NCBI RefSeq assembly: GCF_021431925.1
Contig: NZ_CP090372.1
Coordinates: 124,001 to 188,000 of the forward strand
Source of the DNA: Halobaculum sp. CBA1158
GTDB taxonomy: Archaea; Halobacteriota; Halobacteria; Halobacteriales; Haloferacaceae
DNA length: 64,000 nucleotides
Reading direction: 5' to 3'
Shown: one piece after another, positions 1-8,816 of the stretch
Layout: every line of letters begins with the position of its first letter
Position numbering within the stretch: position 1 is the first letter of the stretch
Translations under genes and position numbers: made by a program
Notes under the pieces: generated by a model
What the model was told of the DNA's origin: nothing
What the model saw: only the letters and a program-made list of their open reading frames with translations
The model's database searches: none

Positions 1-2
1 AC

Positions 3-1502
3 AGCACCACGCCGGCGTCGACGCCGCTGGCGTGGCCGTCGATCGCGACCGGACGCAGGCCCGACGGCCACGGTGTCTACTGGTTTCGGCAGTTGCAGTC
101 GGACTACTCGCATCGGGTCGCGACCAGCGACGACGTGACCGGCCCCCGTCTGTGGGACCTCCTCGCGCCCGCGACGGTCGCGAACGTCCCGATGACGTAC
201 CCCGCGCGCCCGATCGACGGCCACCTCGTGACCGGGATGATGACCCCGGGGTCGGGCGACGGGTTCACCCACCCGCCGACGCTCGCGGAGACGCTCGCCG
301 ACGAGGTGCCGGAGTACCGGATCGGGCTCGACTGGCAGCGGTTCGACGGCGACGAGGGCGCGTTCGTCGAGGAGATCGGGTCTGTTGTCGACTCGCGCGA
401 GCGACTCCTGGAGTACCTCCTCGGAGAGACGACGTTTCGACTGGGGTTCGTGGTGTTCACCGCGCCCGACCGACTCCAGCACCTCGTGTGGGACGAATCG
501 GTCCTGCTGGATCACTACCGCCGCCTCGACGAGGTGCTCGCGAGGGTGCACGAGCACGTCGAGGAACGAGACGGCACGCTGCTGGTGGTCTCCGATCACG
601 GCTTCGGGCCGATCGAGCGCGTCGTCTCGCCCAACCGCGTGCTCGAACGGGCGGGGCTGCTCGCCCGCCGCGGGAACGACGCCGGCGTCCGCGGCGTGCT
701 CGGTCGCCTCGGCGTCGACAAGACCGCGGTCCGCGGGTGGCTCGACCGCCTCGGCATCGACGACGAGGACGTCGTCGAGCGCCTCCCCCAGGGGCTCGTC
801 GACATGGTGGCGATGCAGGTGCCCGGAGACAACGCCGTCTACGACATCGACTACCCCGAGTCCGACGCGTTCGTCCGCGGTGACGGCTGTCTGTACGTCA
901 ATCGGACCGACCGCTTCGACCACGGTACCGTCGAGCCGACCGCCGTTCCCGAGCTGAAGCGGCAGATTGCCGATCTGTTCGAGGGAGTGACCGATCCCGA
1001 GACGGGCGAGGACGTCCTCGTCGTCCACGACGGCGACGACTGCTTCCCCGACGATCCCGAGTCGCCGGACCTCGTCGTGGAGGGGATCGAGGGCTACGAG
1101 GTGCACACGCCCCTGACCGACGGTGCCGTGTTCGACGCACGGGAGACGGCCGCGAGCCACCGCCCGGAAGGTATCCTCCTCGCGACCGGTCCCGACATCG
1201 ACCCCGGCGCGCGCCTCGACGACGCGAGCGTCGTCGACGTGTTCCCCACCGTCCTGCACGCGCTCGGGGAATCGATCCCGCCGGGCGTCGACGGTGACGT
1301 GCTGCGGTCGGCGTTCGCCGACGGCTCCGACCCGGCCGAGCGGGACCTCCGCGTCGCCGACGAAATGATCGGCGATGACGCCACGACAAGAGCCGACGAG
1401 ACCGGCGACAACGCGGACGAGGGCGGGGCCGACGATACGGACGAGGGCGGGACCGACGAGGCGGTCGAGGCGCGGCTTCGAGGTCTCGGCTACATCGACT
1501 GA
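3..1502 (+). CDS. AlkP-superfamily phosphodiesterase/nucleotide pyrophosphatase (5' partial)
   Basis: The reading frame is open to the left edge, so the N-terminus is missing. The first visible residues, STTPASTPLAWPSIATG, carry the Thr-rich nucleophile and substrate loop of the type I phosphodiesterase/nucleotide pyrophosphatase branch of the alkaline phosphatase superfamily. Further on, VVSDHGFGP provides the metal-binding Asp-His pair, and a C-terminal segment with HRPEGILLATGP and DVFPTVLHALG matches the end of the family fold. The last 40 residues are an Asp/Glu/Gly/Thr-rich tail. Such enzymes hydrolyse phosphodiester or phosphomonoester substrates at a two-metal site. The substrate cannot be read here. 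The nearby surface and sugar genes fit a role in glycan or envelope metabolism, which is inference. Confidence 0.88.
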   Translation, partial: STTPASTPLAWPSIATGRRPDGHGVYWFRQLQSDYSHRVATSDDVTGPRLWDLLAPATVANVPMTYPARPIDGHLVTGMMTPGSGDGFTHPPTLAETLADEVPEYRIGLDWQRFDGDEGAFVEEIGSVVDSRERLLEYLLGETTFRLGFVVFTAPDRLQHLVWDESVLLDHYRRLDEVLARVHEHVEERDGTLLVVSDHGFGPIERVVSPNRVLERAGLLARRGNDAGVRGVLGRLGVDKTAVRGWLDRLGIDDEDVVERLPQGLVDMVAMQVPGDNAVYDIDYPESDAFVRGDGCLYVNRTDRFDHGTVEPTAVPELKRQIADLFEGVTDPETGEDVLVVHDGDDCFPDDPESPDLVVEGIEGYEVHTPLTDGAVFDARETAASHRPEGILLATGPDIDPGARLDDASVVDVFPTVLHALGESIPPGVDGDVLRSAFADGSDPAERDLRVADEMIGDDATTRADETGDNADEGGADDTDEGGTDEAVEARLRGLGYID

Positions 1503-1508
1503 GACCGG

Positions 1509-2120
1509 TCACTCGCGACCGAGGAGTCGCCGCGGGAGTTCCGTCCCGGGCGCGCCGTCGGCGACCCACAGGCCGATAGCCGCCGCGATCAGCGCGGCGT
1601 CGGCGAGGAGGTACGCCGCGCCCGCCGGCGTGGCGACGTATCCGAGGAACGCCGCGAACAGCTCCGAGACGTGGCCGATCGCGTCGGTCGGCGGCGACGA
1701 CGACGCGGCGGGAACGAGCGGCCACAGCATGAACCCGACGGCCAGGTCGCCGGAGACGACCAGCGGGTATGCCACGTCGCCGAGGAGGTGCGAGACCCAG
1801 CCGATCGCGACCGCCGTCCCGAGGCCGGAGATCCCTCTCAGGCGTCCGACTCCGGCCGCGAGTCCGGCCGCCGCGAGCGCTGTGAACAGCGAGTGCCCGA
1901 GCGACCGGCCGGACGGGAGCACGCCGAGCACCCACGCCAGCGGCTTGTCGATCAGATCCGGTGCCAGCGCCGCGGCGACGACGGCGACGGCCACCGCGGT
2001 CGACTGCGGTCCGCGACCACGGACTCGCACGTAGAGCGACCAACAGAGGTACGCCACGGCGACGTGGTCCCAGGGCCACACGGTCAGCCGACGCTCGCGG
2101 TCGCGGTTCGCTCGACCCAC
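1509..2120 (-). CDS. YdjM-like (DUF457) membrane-bound metal-dependent hydrolase family protein
   Basis: A 203-residue membrane protein with about four hydrophobic segments. Conserved charged motifs lie at membrane edges: DHVAVAY near the start, DLIDKP, GHSLF, and HLLGD in the second half. This spacing of D, GHS and HxxxD is characteristic of the YdjM/DUF457 family, annotated as inner-membrane metal-dependent hydrolases, although few members have been tested. It converges on the phosphodiesterase gene with only 6 bp between the stop codons. The start may be a few codons downstream of the one given because the first 15 residues are charged and weakly conserved in appearance. Function beyond membrane hydrolase is unknown. 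Confidence 0.75.
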   Translation of the reverse strand: MGRANRDRERRLTVWPWDHVAVAYLCWSLYVRVRGRGPQSTAVAVAVVAAALAPDLIDKPLAWVLGVLPSGRSLGHSLFTALAAAGLAAGVGRLRGISGLGTAVAIGWVSHLLGDVAYPLVVSGDLAVGFMLWPLVPAASSSPPTDAIGHVSELFAAFLGYVATPAGAAYLLADAALIAAAIGLWVADGAPGTELPRRLLGRE

Positions 2121-2340
2121 CGATCCTCGTCGCCGACGCGCATCTGTCGTCCAACTGGAACTCCACGTCGGTTAGTTAGCGTCCGAGTAGCCCGGTTGCG
2201 GCGGGATCGAGTGCGCGACTCGGCGACGGGTCGATTCGGCGGCGACCCGCTGACGACCCGCTGCCGGTCCGGGTCAGGTCGCCGAGTACCGGAAGCCGGA
2301 CGCTTACAATGTGTCGTTACCACCCGAGTAGGATCAGAGT

Positions 2341-3717
2341 ATGACCACGAAGAGGCGATCCGAGACGGGCGGACAAGCACGGACCAGGGGGACCGCGGCG
2401 GTCGCCGTGGTCGCGGCCGTAGTCGTCGTTTGGAGCGCATCCGCAGCGGTCGTCGCACCGGCGGCGGCCGCCGACCTCCCCGGACCCGGGTCGGTGACGT
2501 ACGTGAGCGACTGCGGCGAACTCGACGAGTCGGGGATGTACGTGCTCGATCGGGACGTCGAGAACGCGACCGGGGACTGCTTCCGGGTGACGGCGGACGA
2601 CGTGACGCTGCTTGGGACGGGACACACCGTCGCCTCGGCCGACGGGAACGGCTCGGCGGTCGTGGCCGACGGCGTCTCCGGGCTCCACGTCGAGGGGCTG
2701 GTCGCAGCCGGCTGGTGGCACGGCGTCGCGGTCGGCGACAGCGAGGACGTACAGATCCGGGCGGTGACGGTCCGCGACGCCGGGGGCAGCGGGATCCGAC
2801 TCGACGCCGCCGCCGACGCCGTCGTCGCCGGCGGGAGCGTCGCGAACGCCTCCGGGCACGGGATCGTCGTCGCCGACGGCGAACGCGTCTCCATCGTCGG
2901 CACGGCGGTCCGGGCGAACGACGGCGACGGCGTCGCCGTCCGCGACTCACGCGCGACGAGCGTCCGCAACGCGACCGTCCTCGACAACGGCGGCGTCGGC
3001 GTTCGCGTCGGAACGGTCCCGGACGAGACGCGCGCGGACGCCGGGGTCCCCTCCTGGATGGTCTCGCTGCTCGGCGACACCAACACCGGGAAGCTGTCCG
3101 GACTGTTCGCGCCCCGGGAGGCCGGCGGACCCTCGCTGGTCGTCGCGGACAGCCGCATCGCGAACAACCGCTACGAGGGCGTCGCCGTCAGCGACGCCGC
3201 CGAGGTGCGGATAGCGAACAACACGATCGTCGGCGCGACCGACGGGATCAGGCTGCGCAACGTCTCGAGCTCGACGGTCGCCGACAACCGTGTGAACGGG
3301 AGCGTCGACGACGGGATGGCGTTCTCGTCGGTGACGGGGACGAACGTCACCGGTAACGTCCTCGCGGGCAACGGTGACGACGGCGTCTACCTCGTCGGCG
3401 ACGGTAACACCCTCGCGGGCAACGACGCCCGCGACAACGGCGATGACGGCTTCGACCTGCACACAGGCGTCGACAACACCCTCGACTCGAACCGCGCGGT
3501 CGGAAACGGCGACGACGGGCTGTACATCCGCGACGCCGACGGCAACGCCGCGATAGCGAACGTCCTGCTCGACAACGGCGACGACGGCCTCGACGTCCGC
3601 GACGCGACCGCGAACGCCCTCCACAACAACACCGCCTGCGGCAACGACCACTACGACATCCAGATCCGACTCGGCGTCACCGGCAACGACGTCGAGGGGA
3701 ACGACCGGAGCTGCTGA
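2341..3717 (+). CDS. Secreted right-handed beta-helix (NosD/CASH-type) protein
   Basis: A 458-residue protein with an N-terminal hydrophobic segment after basic residues (about 19-48) that looks like a Sec signal or signal anchor. From about residue 90 to the end it consists of short repeats of the type DGxxV/NN/ADNxV, with Asn and Gly at regular turns (for example ANNRYEGVAVSD, LDNGDDGLDVRD). This is the pattern of a parallel beta-helix of the NosD/CASH family found in surface and carbohydrate-acting proteins. No nos genes are nearby, so a copper-insertion role is not supported. A TATA-like box lies about 33 bp upstream of the ATG. It converges on the pilin genes. Confidence 0.8.
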   Translation: MTTKRRSETGGQARTRGTAAVAVVAAVVVVWSASAAVVAPAAAADLPGPGSVTYVSDCGELDESGMYVLDRDVENATGDCFRVTADDVTLLGTGHTVASADGNGSAVVADGVSGLHVEGLVAAGWWHGVAVGDSEDVQIRAVTVRDAGGSGIRLDAAADAVVAGGSVANASGHGIVVADGERVSIVGTAVRANDGDGVAVRDSRATSVRNATVLDNGGVGVRVGTVPDETRADAGVPSWMVSLLGDTNTGKLSGLFAPREAGGPSLVVADSRIANNRYEGVAVSDAAEVRIANNTIVGATDGIRLRNVSSSTVADNRVNGSVDDGMAFSSVTGTNVTGNVLAGNGDDGVYLVGDGNTLAGNDARDNGDDGFDLHTGVDNTLDSNRAVGNGDDGLYIRDADGNAAIANVLLDNGDDGLDVRDATANALHNNTACGNDHYDIQIRLGVTGNDVEGNDRSC

Positions 3718-3777
3718 GGCGTCGCTCGCGGTCCGATTTTCGAAAGAAGTCCGCCCGGATCGGCCGTCGATTCGGCC

Positions 3778-4218
3778 TTACGAGGGCGTTTCGCCGGTCG
3801 CCAGCGCCTGTGAGGTCTCGCCGTTGGGCGAGGTCCAGAGGACGCGCACGGTCGTACTCGGCGGTACTGCACCGGCACCGCCAGTCCCGTTGATCGTCGC
3901 GGAGCTTCCGGCAGTCACCGGCAGGGAGAACGCCGTACTGCCGCCGGTGGTGGCGTTCAACGAGACGCTTCCCGAGTTATCGGAGTCCAGCGTCGTCCCG
4001 CCCTGGTGCGTCGCCGTGACGTTGTAGTCCGACCCCGAGCCCTGCTCGTAGTCGAAATTGAAGTTCGCGTTTGGCGTGGTCTGCTGGACGCTGTTGCCCA
4101 GGCCGAGCACGAACGAGCCGATGACGGCCGCGAGGATCACGGTGATTGCGACCATCAAAATGACCCCAATGACCGGCGAGACGGCACGGTCGTCGCCGAT
4201 GAGTTCTTTGAAATTCAT
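3778..4218 (-). CDS. Type IV pilin (archaeal PilA-like), copy 1
   Basis: A 146-residue pilin. After a short basic leader, [18 protein letters not shown] begins the conserved hydrophobic helix; haloarchaeal prepilin peptidase cleaves such leaders just before this block. The rest is a Thr/Ser/Asn-rich extracellular domain. It is the third gene of a three-gene minus-strand array, 14 bp after copy 2. The helix segment is almost identical in all three, whereas the surface domains diverge. It is expected to assemble into adhesive pili at the cell surface. Which pilin is major cannot be told. Confidence 0.9.
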   Translation of the reverse strand: MNFKELIGDDRAVSPVIGVILMVAITVILAAVIGSFVLGLGNSVQQTTPNANFNFDYEQGSGSDYNVTATHQGGTTLDSDNSGSVSLNATTGGSTAFSLPVTAGSSATINGTGGAGAVPPSTTVRVLWTSPNGETSQALATGETPS

Positions 4219-4232
4219 ATCGTGTCTCTCAG

Positions 4233-4643
4233 CTAGGGTGCGGTGTCACTCGCGAGTACCTGCGAGTTCTCTCCATTCGCGTCTGTCCAGACAACCCGGA
4301 CAGTATCATCATTTCCAGGCGTGTATGAGGTTGTGGCTTGTGACCCCGCTTCGAAAGGTCCGGAGCCGAAAGACTGCGCACTACCGCCATTGACTGTCAG
4401 CTCTAAGCTGTCCTCTGCTGGGATGGTGTCACCACCGGTGTGGGTTGCGGTAACGTCACTAGCACCACTATCGTAGTCGAAGTTGAAGTTCGCGTTCGGT
4501 GCGGTCTGCTGGACGCTGTTACCCAGTCCGAGCACGAACGAGCCGATGACGGCCGCAAGGATCACGGTGATTGCGACCATCAAAATGACCCCAATGACCG
4601 GACTGACTGCCCGGTCGTCACCGAGTAGGTCGCCGACGTTCAT
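4233..4643 (-). CDS. Type IV pilin (archaeal PilA-like), copy 2
   Basis: A 136-residue pilin taken to start at the ATG at 4643; an in-frame GTG two codons upstream overlaps the stop of copy 3 and is less likely. It carries the [18 protein letters not shown] leader-junction and helix, then a short Ser/Thr/Asp-rich domain. Only 2 bp separate it from the stop codon of copy 3, so the genes are very probably co-transcribed and translationally coupled. Its C-terminal half contains [18 protein letters not shown], which parallels copies 1 and 3 and indicates descent by tandem duplication. Confidence 0.9.
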   Translation of the reverse strand: MNVGDLLGDDRAVSPVIGVILMVAITVILAAVIGSFVLGLGNSVQQTAPNANFNFDYDSGASDVTATHTGGDTIPAEDSLELTVNGGSAQSFGSGPFEAGSQATTSYTPGNDDTVRVVWTDANGENSQVLASDTAP

Positions 4644-4645
4644 CG

Positions 4646-5047
4646 TCACGAGGGCACCTCACCCTGGGCGAGCGTCTGGGAGGTCTCGCCGTTCTCGGAG
4701 GTCCAGATGACCGCGACATCGTCGCCACCGGTGACGCTATTGTGTTCAAGAGAGTCACCAGCGCTCATTCCGTCAGTCGTTGAGGCCTCTTGGGTGCCTG
4801 CAACGTTTAGCGCGACTGTCTCACCCGACGGGATCGTATCGCCACCGGTGTGCGTGGCGGTGACGCCGGTGTCGTTGTAGCTCAGGTCGTAGTTCGCGTT
4901 CGGTGCCGTCTGTTGGACGCTGTTCCCCAGGCCGAGTACGAACGAACCGATGACGGCCGCGAGGATGACGGTGATCGCCACCATCAAGATCACGCCGATG
5001 ACCGGACTGACTGCCCGGTCGTCGTTCAGGAGATGTCTGATATCCAT
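4646..5047 (-). CDS. Type IV pilin (archaeal PilA-like), copy 3, first gene of the array
   Basis: A 133-residue pilin starting at the ATG at 5047 ([18 protein letters not shown]). An upstream GTG would add 14 residues with no leader-like character, so the ATG is preferred. The organisation is short basic leader, conserved hydrophobic helix and divergent extracellular domain ending in [16 protein letters not shown]. It is promoter-proximal in the three-pilin array. A possible TATA-like stretch (revcomp CTTAAACG) lies near 5130, implying a leader of about 50 nt, but this is weak. The neighbouring surface protein gene is on the same strand upstream. Confidence 0.9.
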   Translation of the reverse strand: MDIRHLLNDDRAVSPVIGVILMVAITVILAAVIGSFVLGLGNSVQQTAPNANYDLSYNDTGVTATHTGGDTIPSGETVALNVAGTQEASTTDGMSAGDSLEHNSVTGGDDVAVIWTSENGETSQTLAQGEVPS

Positions 5048-5271
5048 GTGTATGGTTGCTCCCACAGCGTCGACGGGGATCGATCCCACGCGTTAGTGCT
5101 GTGTTAGTCGCGATAACGGCGCGCTACCGTTTAAGCGTGGGGGCTTTCGTATTCGGAAGAAAACATCGGATTTTCCCGGTGCTTTCTGTCGATTATATCC
5201 GAAAACGATCTCTCGATTGCATTTAAACCAGACACGTTCCGGGATCGGCAATCGAGGTCAGCCGTCGCCCG

Positions 5272-8200
5272 TCACTCGCGTCGACGGCGCGCGCCCGCGA
5301 GGGTCGCGACGAGCGCGGCCAGCCCGGCGAGTGCGGCGAGCACGCCGAAGCCGGGAGTGGTCGTCTCGGTCGCCGTGTCGTCGCCACCGGTGTCGCCGCC
5401 GGCGTCGGGCGTCGAGTCGCCCGCGACCGTGACCGTGACGGTGTGGTTCCCGACGACCGCCCGGAACTGCCCCGGCGCGGCGATCCGTCGGGTGAACTCG
5501 ACGCGGGTCGTCGCCCCGGGCTCGACCCGAACCTCGCGCGTCGCCACGGTCTCGTTGAACAGCGAGAGCCGGACCGGGATCGTGCCGGCGGCCTCGCCGT
5601 CGTTGCGGACGCGCGCGGTGAACGTCACCGCCTCGCCGACGCCGACGTCCGAGTCGTTCGCCGTCAGTCCGACGACTGAGACGTTCGGCTCCGGGGGTCG
5701 GACCGCGACGCGGAACTCCTGAGTCGTGTCGACCTCGATCGTGTAGGTTCCGGGATCCGCGAACTCGCGGGTGAACCGGACCGTCCGGCTCTCGTTGGGC
5801 GAGAGGGTGAACCGACGGATGGCGACCTCTTCGTCGTCGATCTCCAGCTCGATCGTCTTGGTCCCGGAGGCGTTCCCCTCGTTGGTCACGCTCGCGGTGA
5901 CGACGACCGACTCGCCCGCGACGATCGACTCGCTGTCGATCGACGCCGTCACCGCGGTGAGGTTCGGCTCCGGATCCGGGTCGGCGTCCGACTCCCCGTC
6001 AGCGTCGTCCGTCCCCCCGGTCGCGTCGTCGCTGGAGCCGCCGCCACCGCCTCCACCACCGCTCCCGCCTCCACCGCCTCCGCCGGCGGGTGCACCGGTG
6101 TCGTCGCTGCCGCCGTCCCCGGTGTCGTCGGTGTCGTCACCACCATCGTTGCTCGAATCGTTTGAGTCGTCGGAGTCGTCAGATCCGTCCCTGTCGTCAT
6201 CATCGCTCCCGGTTCCGCCGTCGTTACTGCCGTCTCCGTCGTCACCGCTGCCGTCGCCATCATCGGCGTCGGTGACGGTCACCCGTGTGTCCGCGGAGGC
6301 GACGGACTCGTTCTCCACGAGGAGGTTCAGGGTGACCGTGTAGGTACCGTTCGTCTTGTAGGCGTGTTCGACGGCGTTTCCGGTGTCGTTCGCGCCGTCG
6401 CCGAAGTCCCACCTGAGGGAGTACGGCGCTCCGTCGTCGAAGCTCGGGACCGCATCGAACCCGACCGATGTGCCGACGCCGACCTGCGTCGCGTCCGCGT
6501 CGATCTCGGGATCGGGCCGGGTCACGTTCACCGTCTCGGTCGCGGTCGCGGTCCCGTTCTGCTCGTCCGTCACGGTGACCGTGGGATCGTACTCCTCCGG
6601 TTCGTCGTAGGTGACCGTCACGGTCGATCCCACGGTCCCGTTGCCGGCGTCTCCGCCGTCGAGGTCCCACTCGTACGTCGCGTTCTCGTCGATCCCGGTC
6701 GCGTCGGCGGTCAGCGTGACCGGCGTGCTCACGGTCGCCTCCGAGGGGACCGAGAGGTCGACGTCGACCGCCGGTTCGGACCCCTCGACGACGACCGTCG
6801 CGGTCGCCGTTCCGTTCGCGCCGGCGTCTCCCTCGTCGTCGAGGACCAGCGTCACGCGAGCGGGATACTCGCCGGCCGCCGAGTACTCGTGTTCGACGAC
6901 CGGCGACTCCGTGGTTCGTTCGTCCTCGCCGTCGCCGTCGACGTCCCAGGCGAACGCCTCGACGTCTCCGGTGGACGCGCTGGCGTTCAGGGTCGCCGGC
7001 TCCCCCACCTCGACGGGGGTCGTCACCGTCAACCGCGCGACCGCCTCCTCATCATCGCCGTCGTCGTCTCCGCCATCACCGTCATCACCATCATCCCCGT
7101 CGTCACCGCCGGTCACGTCGATCGCGCCGGTCGCTGTGTCGGAGGCGTCTCGGGTGTCGTTCACGACGACGGACGGTTCGTACTGGCCGGACGCGTCGTA
7201 CGCGTGCTCGACGGTCGGCGAGTCGGTGACGCGGTCGACATCGCCGTCGCCCTCGAAGTCCCACGCGTACGAGTCGATCCCGACATCGTCGACCGAGTCG
7301 CTCGCGTCGAGCGTCACCGTCTCGTTTACCGACGCCTCGGTCGGCACCGAGAGGATCGCAGTCGGGGGATCGTCGGCGACCGTGATCGTCGTGCTCGCGG
7401 TGTCGCTGGCATCGCTCCCCTCTTCGCCCGTGACGGTCACCGTCACGGTCGGTTCGTACTCGCCCGTGTCCTCGTACGCGATCGTGATACTCGGGTCGGC
7501 GGTGGTGTTCTCGACGGTTCCGTCGCCGTCGACGTCCCACGCGTACGAGCCGATCTCGTCGGTCGGCTCCGAGTCGCTCGCGTCCAGCGTCACCGTCTCG
7601 TTCGGCGGGACCGACTCGGGGGCCGACAGCGACGCCGTCGGCTCGACGGTCCCGTTCGCGTCCGCGACCTCGACGGTCACGCTCGCCGTGTCCCCGTTGC
7701 CGTACGTGTCGAGGGCGGTGACCGAGACTGAGCGGTTCCCGGCCGCCTCGAAGGCGTACTCGACGGTCGGCGAATCGGTGACCCGGTCGGTCTCGCCGTC
7801 GCCGTCGAGGTCCCACTCGTAGGCGGCGACCTCGTCGTCGGGGTCGGTGGTGTCGCCGGCGTCGAGCGTCACGGACTCGTCGACCGCGGCGGTTCCGGGG
7901 GCCGACAGGGCGGCCGAGGGCGGCGTCTCGACGCAGCCGCCGGGGTGAATGAACACCCTGCGATCCAGGTCGAGCGTGTGCTCGTCGCCGTCGGCGTCGA
8001 ACACGGTCCAGTCGGTCACGCGGTACTCCGGCGTGCCCGAGTAGCCCCACTCGCCCCAGGCATCGGCGTCCTCGTTGTAGCTGGGGTCGATGACGATCGG
8101 TCCCTCCAACGAGTCGAGACCGCGGTAGGCACCTCCGTCGGTGCGGTTGATCGACCACTTCCAGTCGATGCTCGCGCGTCCGTCGCTCAGGTCCCACTCG

Positions 8201-8643
8201 TCGTCGCGGTTGGCGTAGATGTCGTCCTGGACGGCCCACTCGCCGTCCGGAAGCCCCTCGATGTCGTAGGTGGTGGTGCTGCCGCCGTCGCCGTCGCCGA
8301 GGCGGTCGTGGAGGACGACGAGGCTCGTGTCGTCCGGTCCGGCGTACAGCAGCAGCGAGCTCTCGCCGGTGCGCTGGAACTCGGTCGTTCCGTAGGAGCT
8401 GTACGTCGACGCCGACGGCGTCGTGTTCGGATTGCGGTAGTCGTAGAACGCGGAGACGGTCCGGTCGGCGTCCGCGTACGGGTCGACCTCGTAACACGAC
8501 GAGCCCTGTGCGACCGCGAACGTTCGGTCGTCACCGGCGGCCGCGCTCGCTGTGCCGGCGAGACCGACGGTGATCGAGGAGAACACCAGCAGTCCCACGA
8601 CCCCCACCACGAGCGGACGTGCCGACGCGGAGTACGCTCTCAT
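5272..8643 (-). CDS. Large secreted PKD/CARDB surface protein with PGF-CTERM anchor
   Basis: An 1123-residue protein. Residues 1-35 are a Sec signal peptide. Residues 36-240 form an N-terminal domain I do not recognise. About six PKD-type repeats follow (roughly 245-330, 335-425, 428-512, 535-620, 620-705, 707-790), most with a YEWDLDGDG- or YAWDVDGDG-like core. An Asp/Ser/Gly linker with long Gly runs covers about 790-880. Two CARDB-like domains (about 885-985 and 985-1075) precede a C-terminal TPGFGVL hydrophobic helix and Arg tail. That ending is the PGF-CTERM signal processed by an archaeosortase, giving lipid-anchored display on the S-layer. A TATA-like CCATAACAAAG lies about 30 bp before the ATG. 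A role in adhesion or glycan binding is inferred. Confidence 0.9.
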   Translation of the reverse strand: MRAYSASARPLVVGVVGLLVFSSITVGLAGTASAAAGDDRTFAVAQGSSCYEVDPYADADRTVSAFYDYRNPNTTPSASTYSSYGTTEFQRTGESSLLLYAGPDDTSLVVLHDRLGDGDGGSTTTYDIEGLPDGEWAVQDDIYANRDDEWDLSDGRASIDWKWSINRTDGGAYRGLDSLEGPIVIDPSYNEDADAWGEWGYSGTPEYRVTDWTVFDADGDEHTLDLDRRVFIHPGGCVETPPSAALSAPGTAAVDESVTLDAGDTTDPDDEVAAYEWDLDGDGETDRVTDSPTVEYAFEAAGNRSVSVTALDTYGNGDTASVTVEVADANGTVEPTASLSAPESVPPNETVTLDASDSEPTDEIGSYAWDVDGDGTVENTTADPSITIAYEDTGEYEPTVTVTVTGEEGSDASDTASTTITVADDPPTAILSVPTEASVNETVTLDASDSVDDVGIDSYAWDFEGDGDVDRVTDSPTVEHAYDASGQYEPSVVVNDTRDASDTATGAIDVTGGDDGDDGDDGDGGDDDGDDEEAVARLTVTTPVEVGEPATLNASASTGDVEAFAWDVDGDGEDERTTESPVVEHEYSAAGEYPARVTLVLDDEGDAGANGTATATVVVEGSEPAVDVDLSVPSEATVSTPVTLTADATGIDENATYEWDLDGGDAGNGTVGSTVTVTYDEPEEYDPTVTVTDEQNGTATATETVNVTRPDPEIDADATQVGVGTSVGFDAVPSFDDGAPYSLRWDFGDGANDTGNAVEHAYKTNGTYTVTLNLLVENESVASADTRVTVTDADDGDGSGDDGDGSNDGGTGSDDDDRDGSDDSDDSNDSSNDGGDDTDDTGDGGSDDTGAPAGGGGGGGSGGGGGGGGSSDDATGGTDDADGESDADPDPEPNLTAVTASIDSESIVAGESVVVTASVTNEGNASGTKTIELEIDDEEVAIRRFTLSPNESRTVRFTREFADPGTYTIEVDTTQEFRVAVRPPEPNVSVVGLTANDSDVGVGEAVTFTARVRNDGEAAGTIPVRLSLFNETVATREVRVEPGATTRVEFTRRIAAPGQFRAVVGNHTVTVTVAGDSTPDAGGDTGGDDTATETTTPGFGVLAALAGLAALVATLAGARRRRE

Positions 8644-8816
8644 TGCGACACCGTCGCCGCGAGTCGGGCTTTGTTATGGATCCGTTTCCTGATAGGTCTG
8701 CGTGTTCGGGGTGTTCGCCCCACGCAAGCGCCGTACCGGCGGGTCGGCCAGGAGAAGGGTAACAAAACCCGACGCGCCGAGACGGACGATACGCCAGCGT
8801 TTGGCCGGTCCCCACA

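Noticed and set aside
1671-3356. Long plus-strand frame of 561 codons overlapping the membrane protein and the beta-helix gene
   Set aside because: Product is Arg-rich, a typical GC-rich shadow frame; the real genes on both strands have recognisable domains.
5980-6270. Gly/Asp/Ser codon repeats resembling a minisatellite inside the PKD protein gene
   Set aside because: They encode an ordinary low-complexity linker of a surface protein and need no separate explanation.
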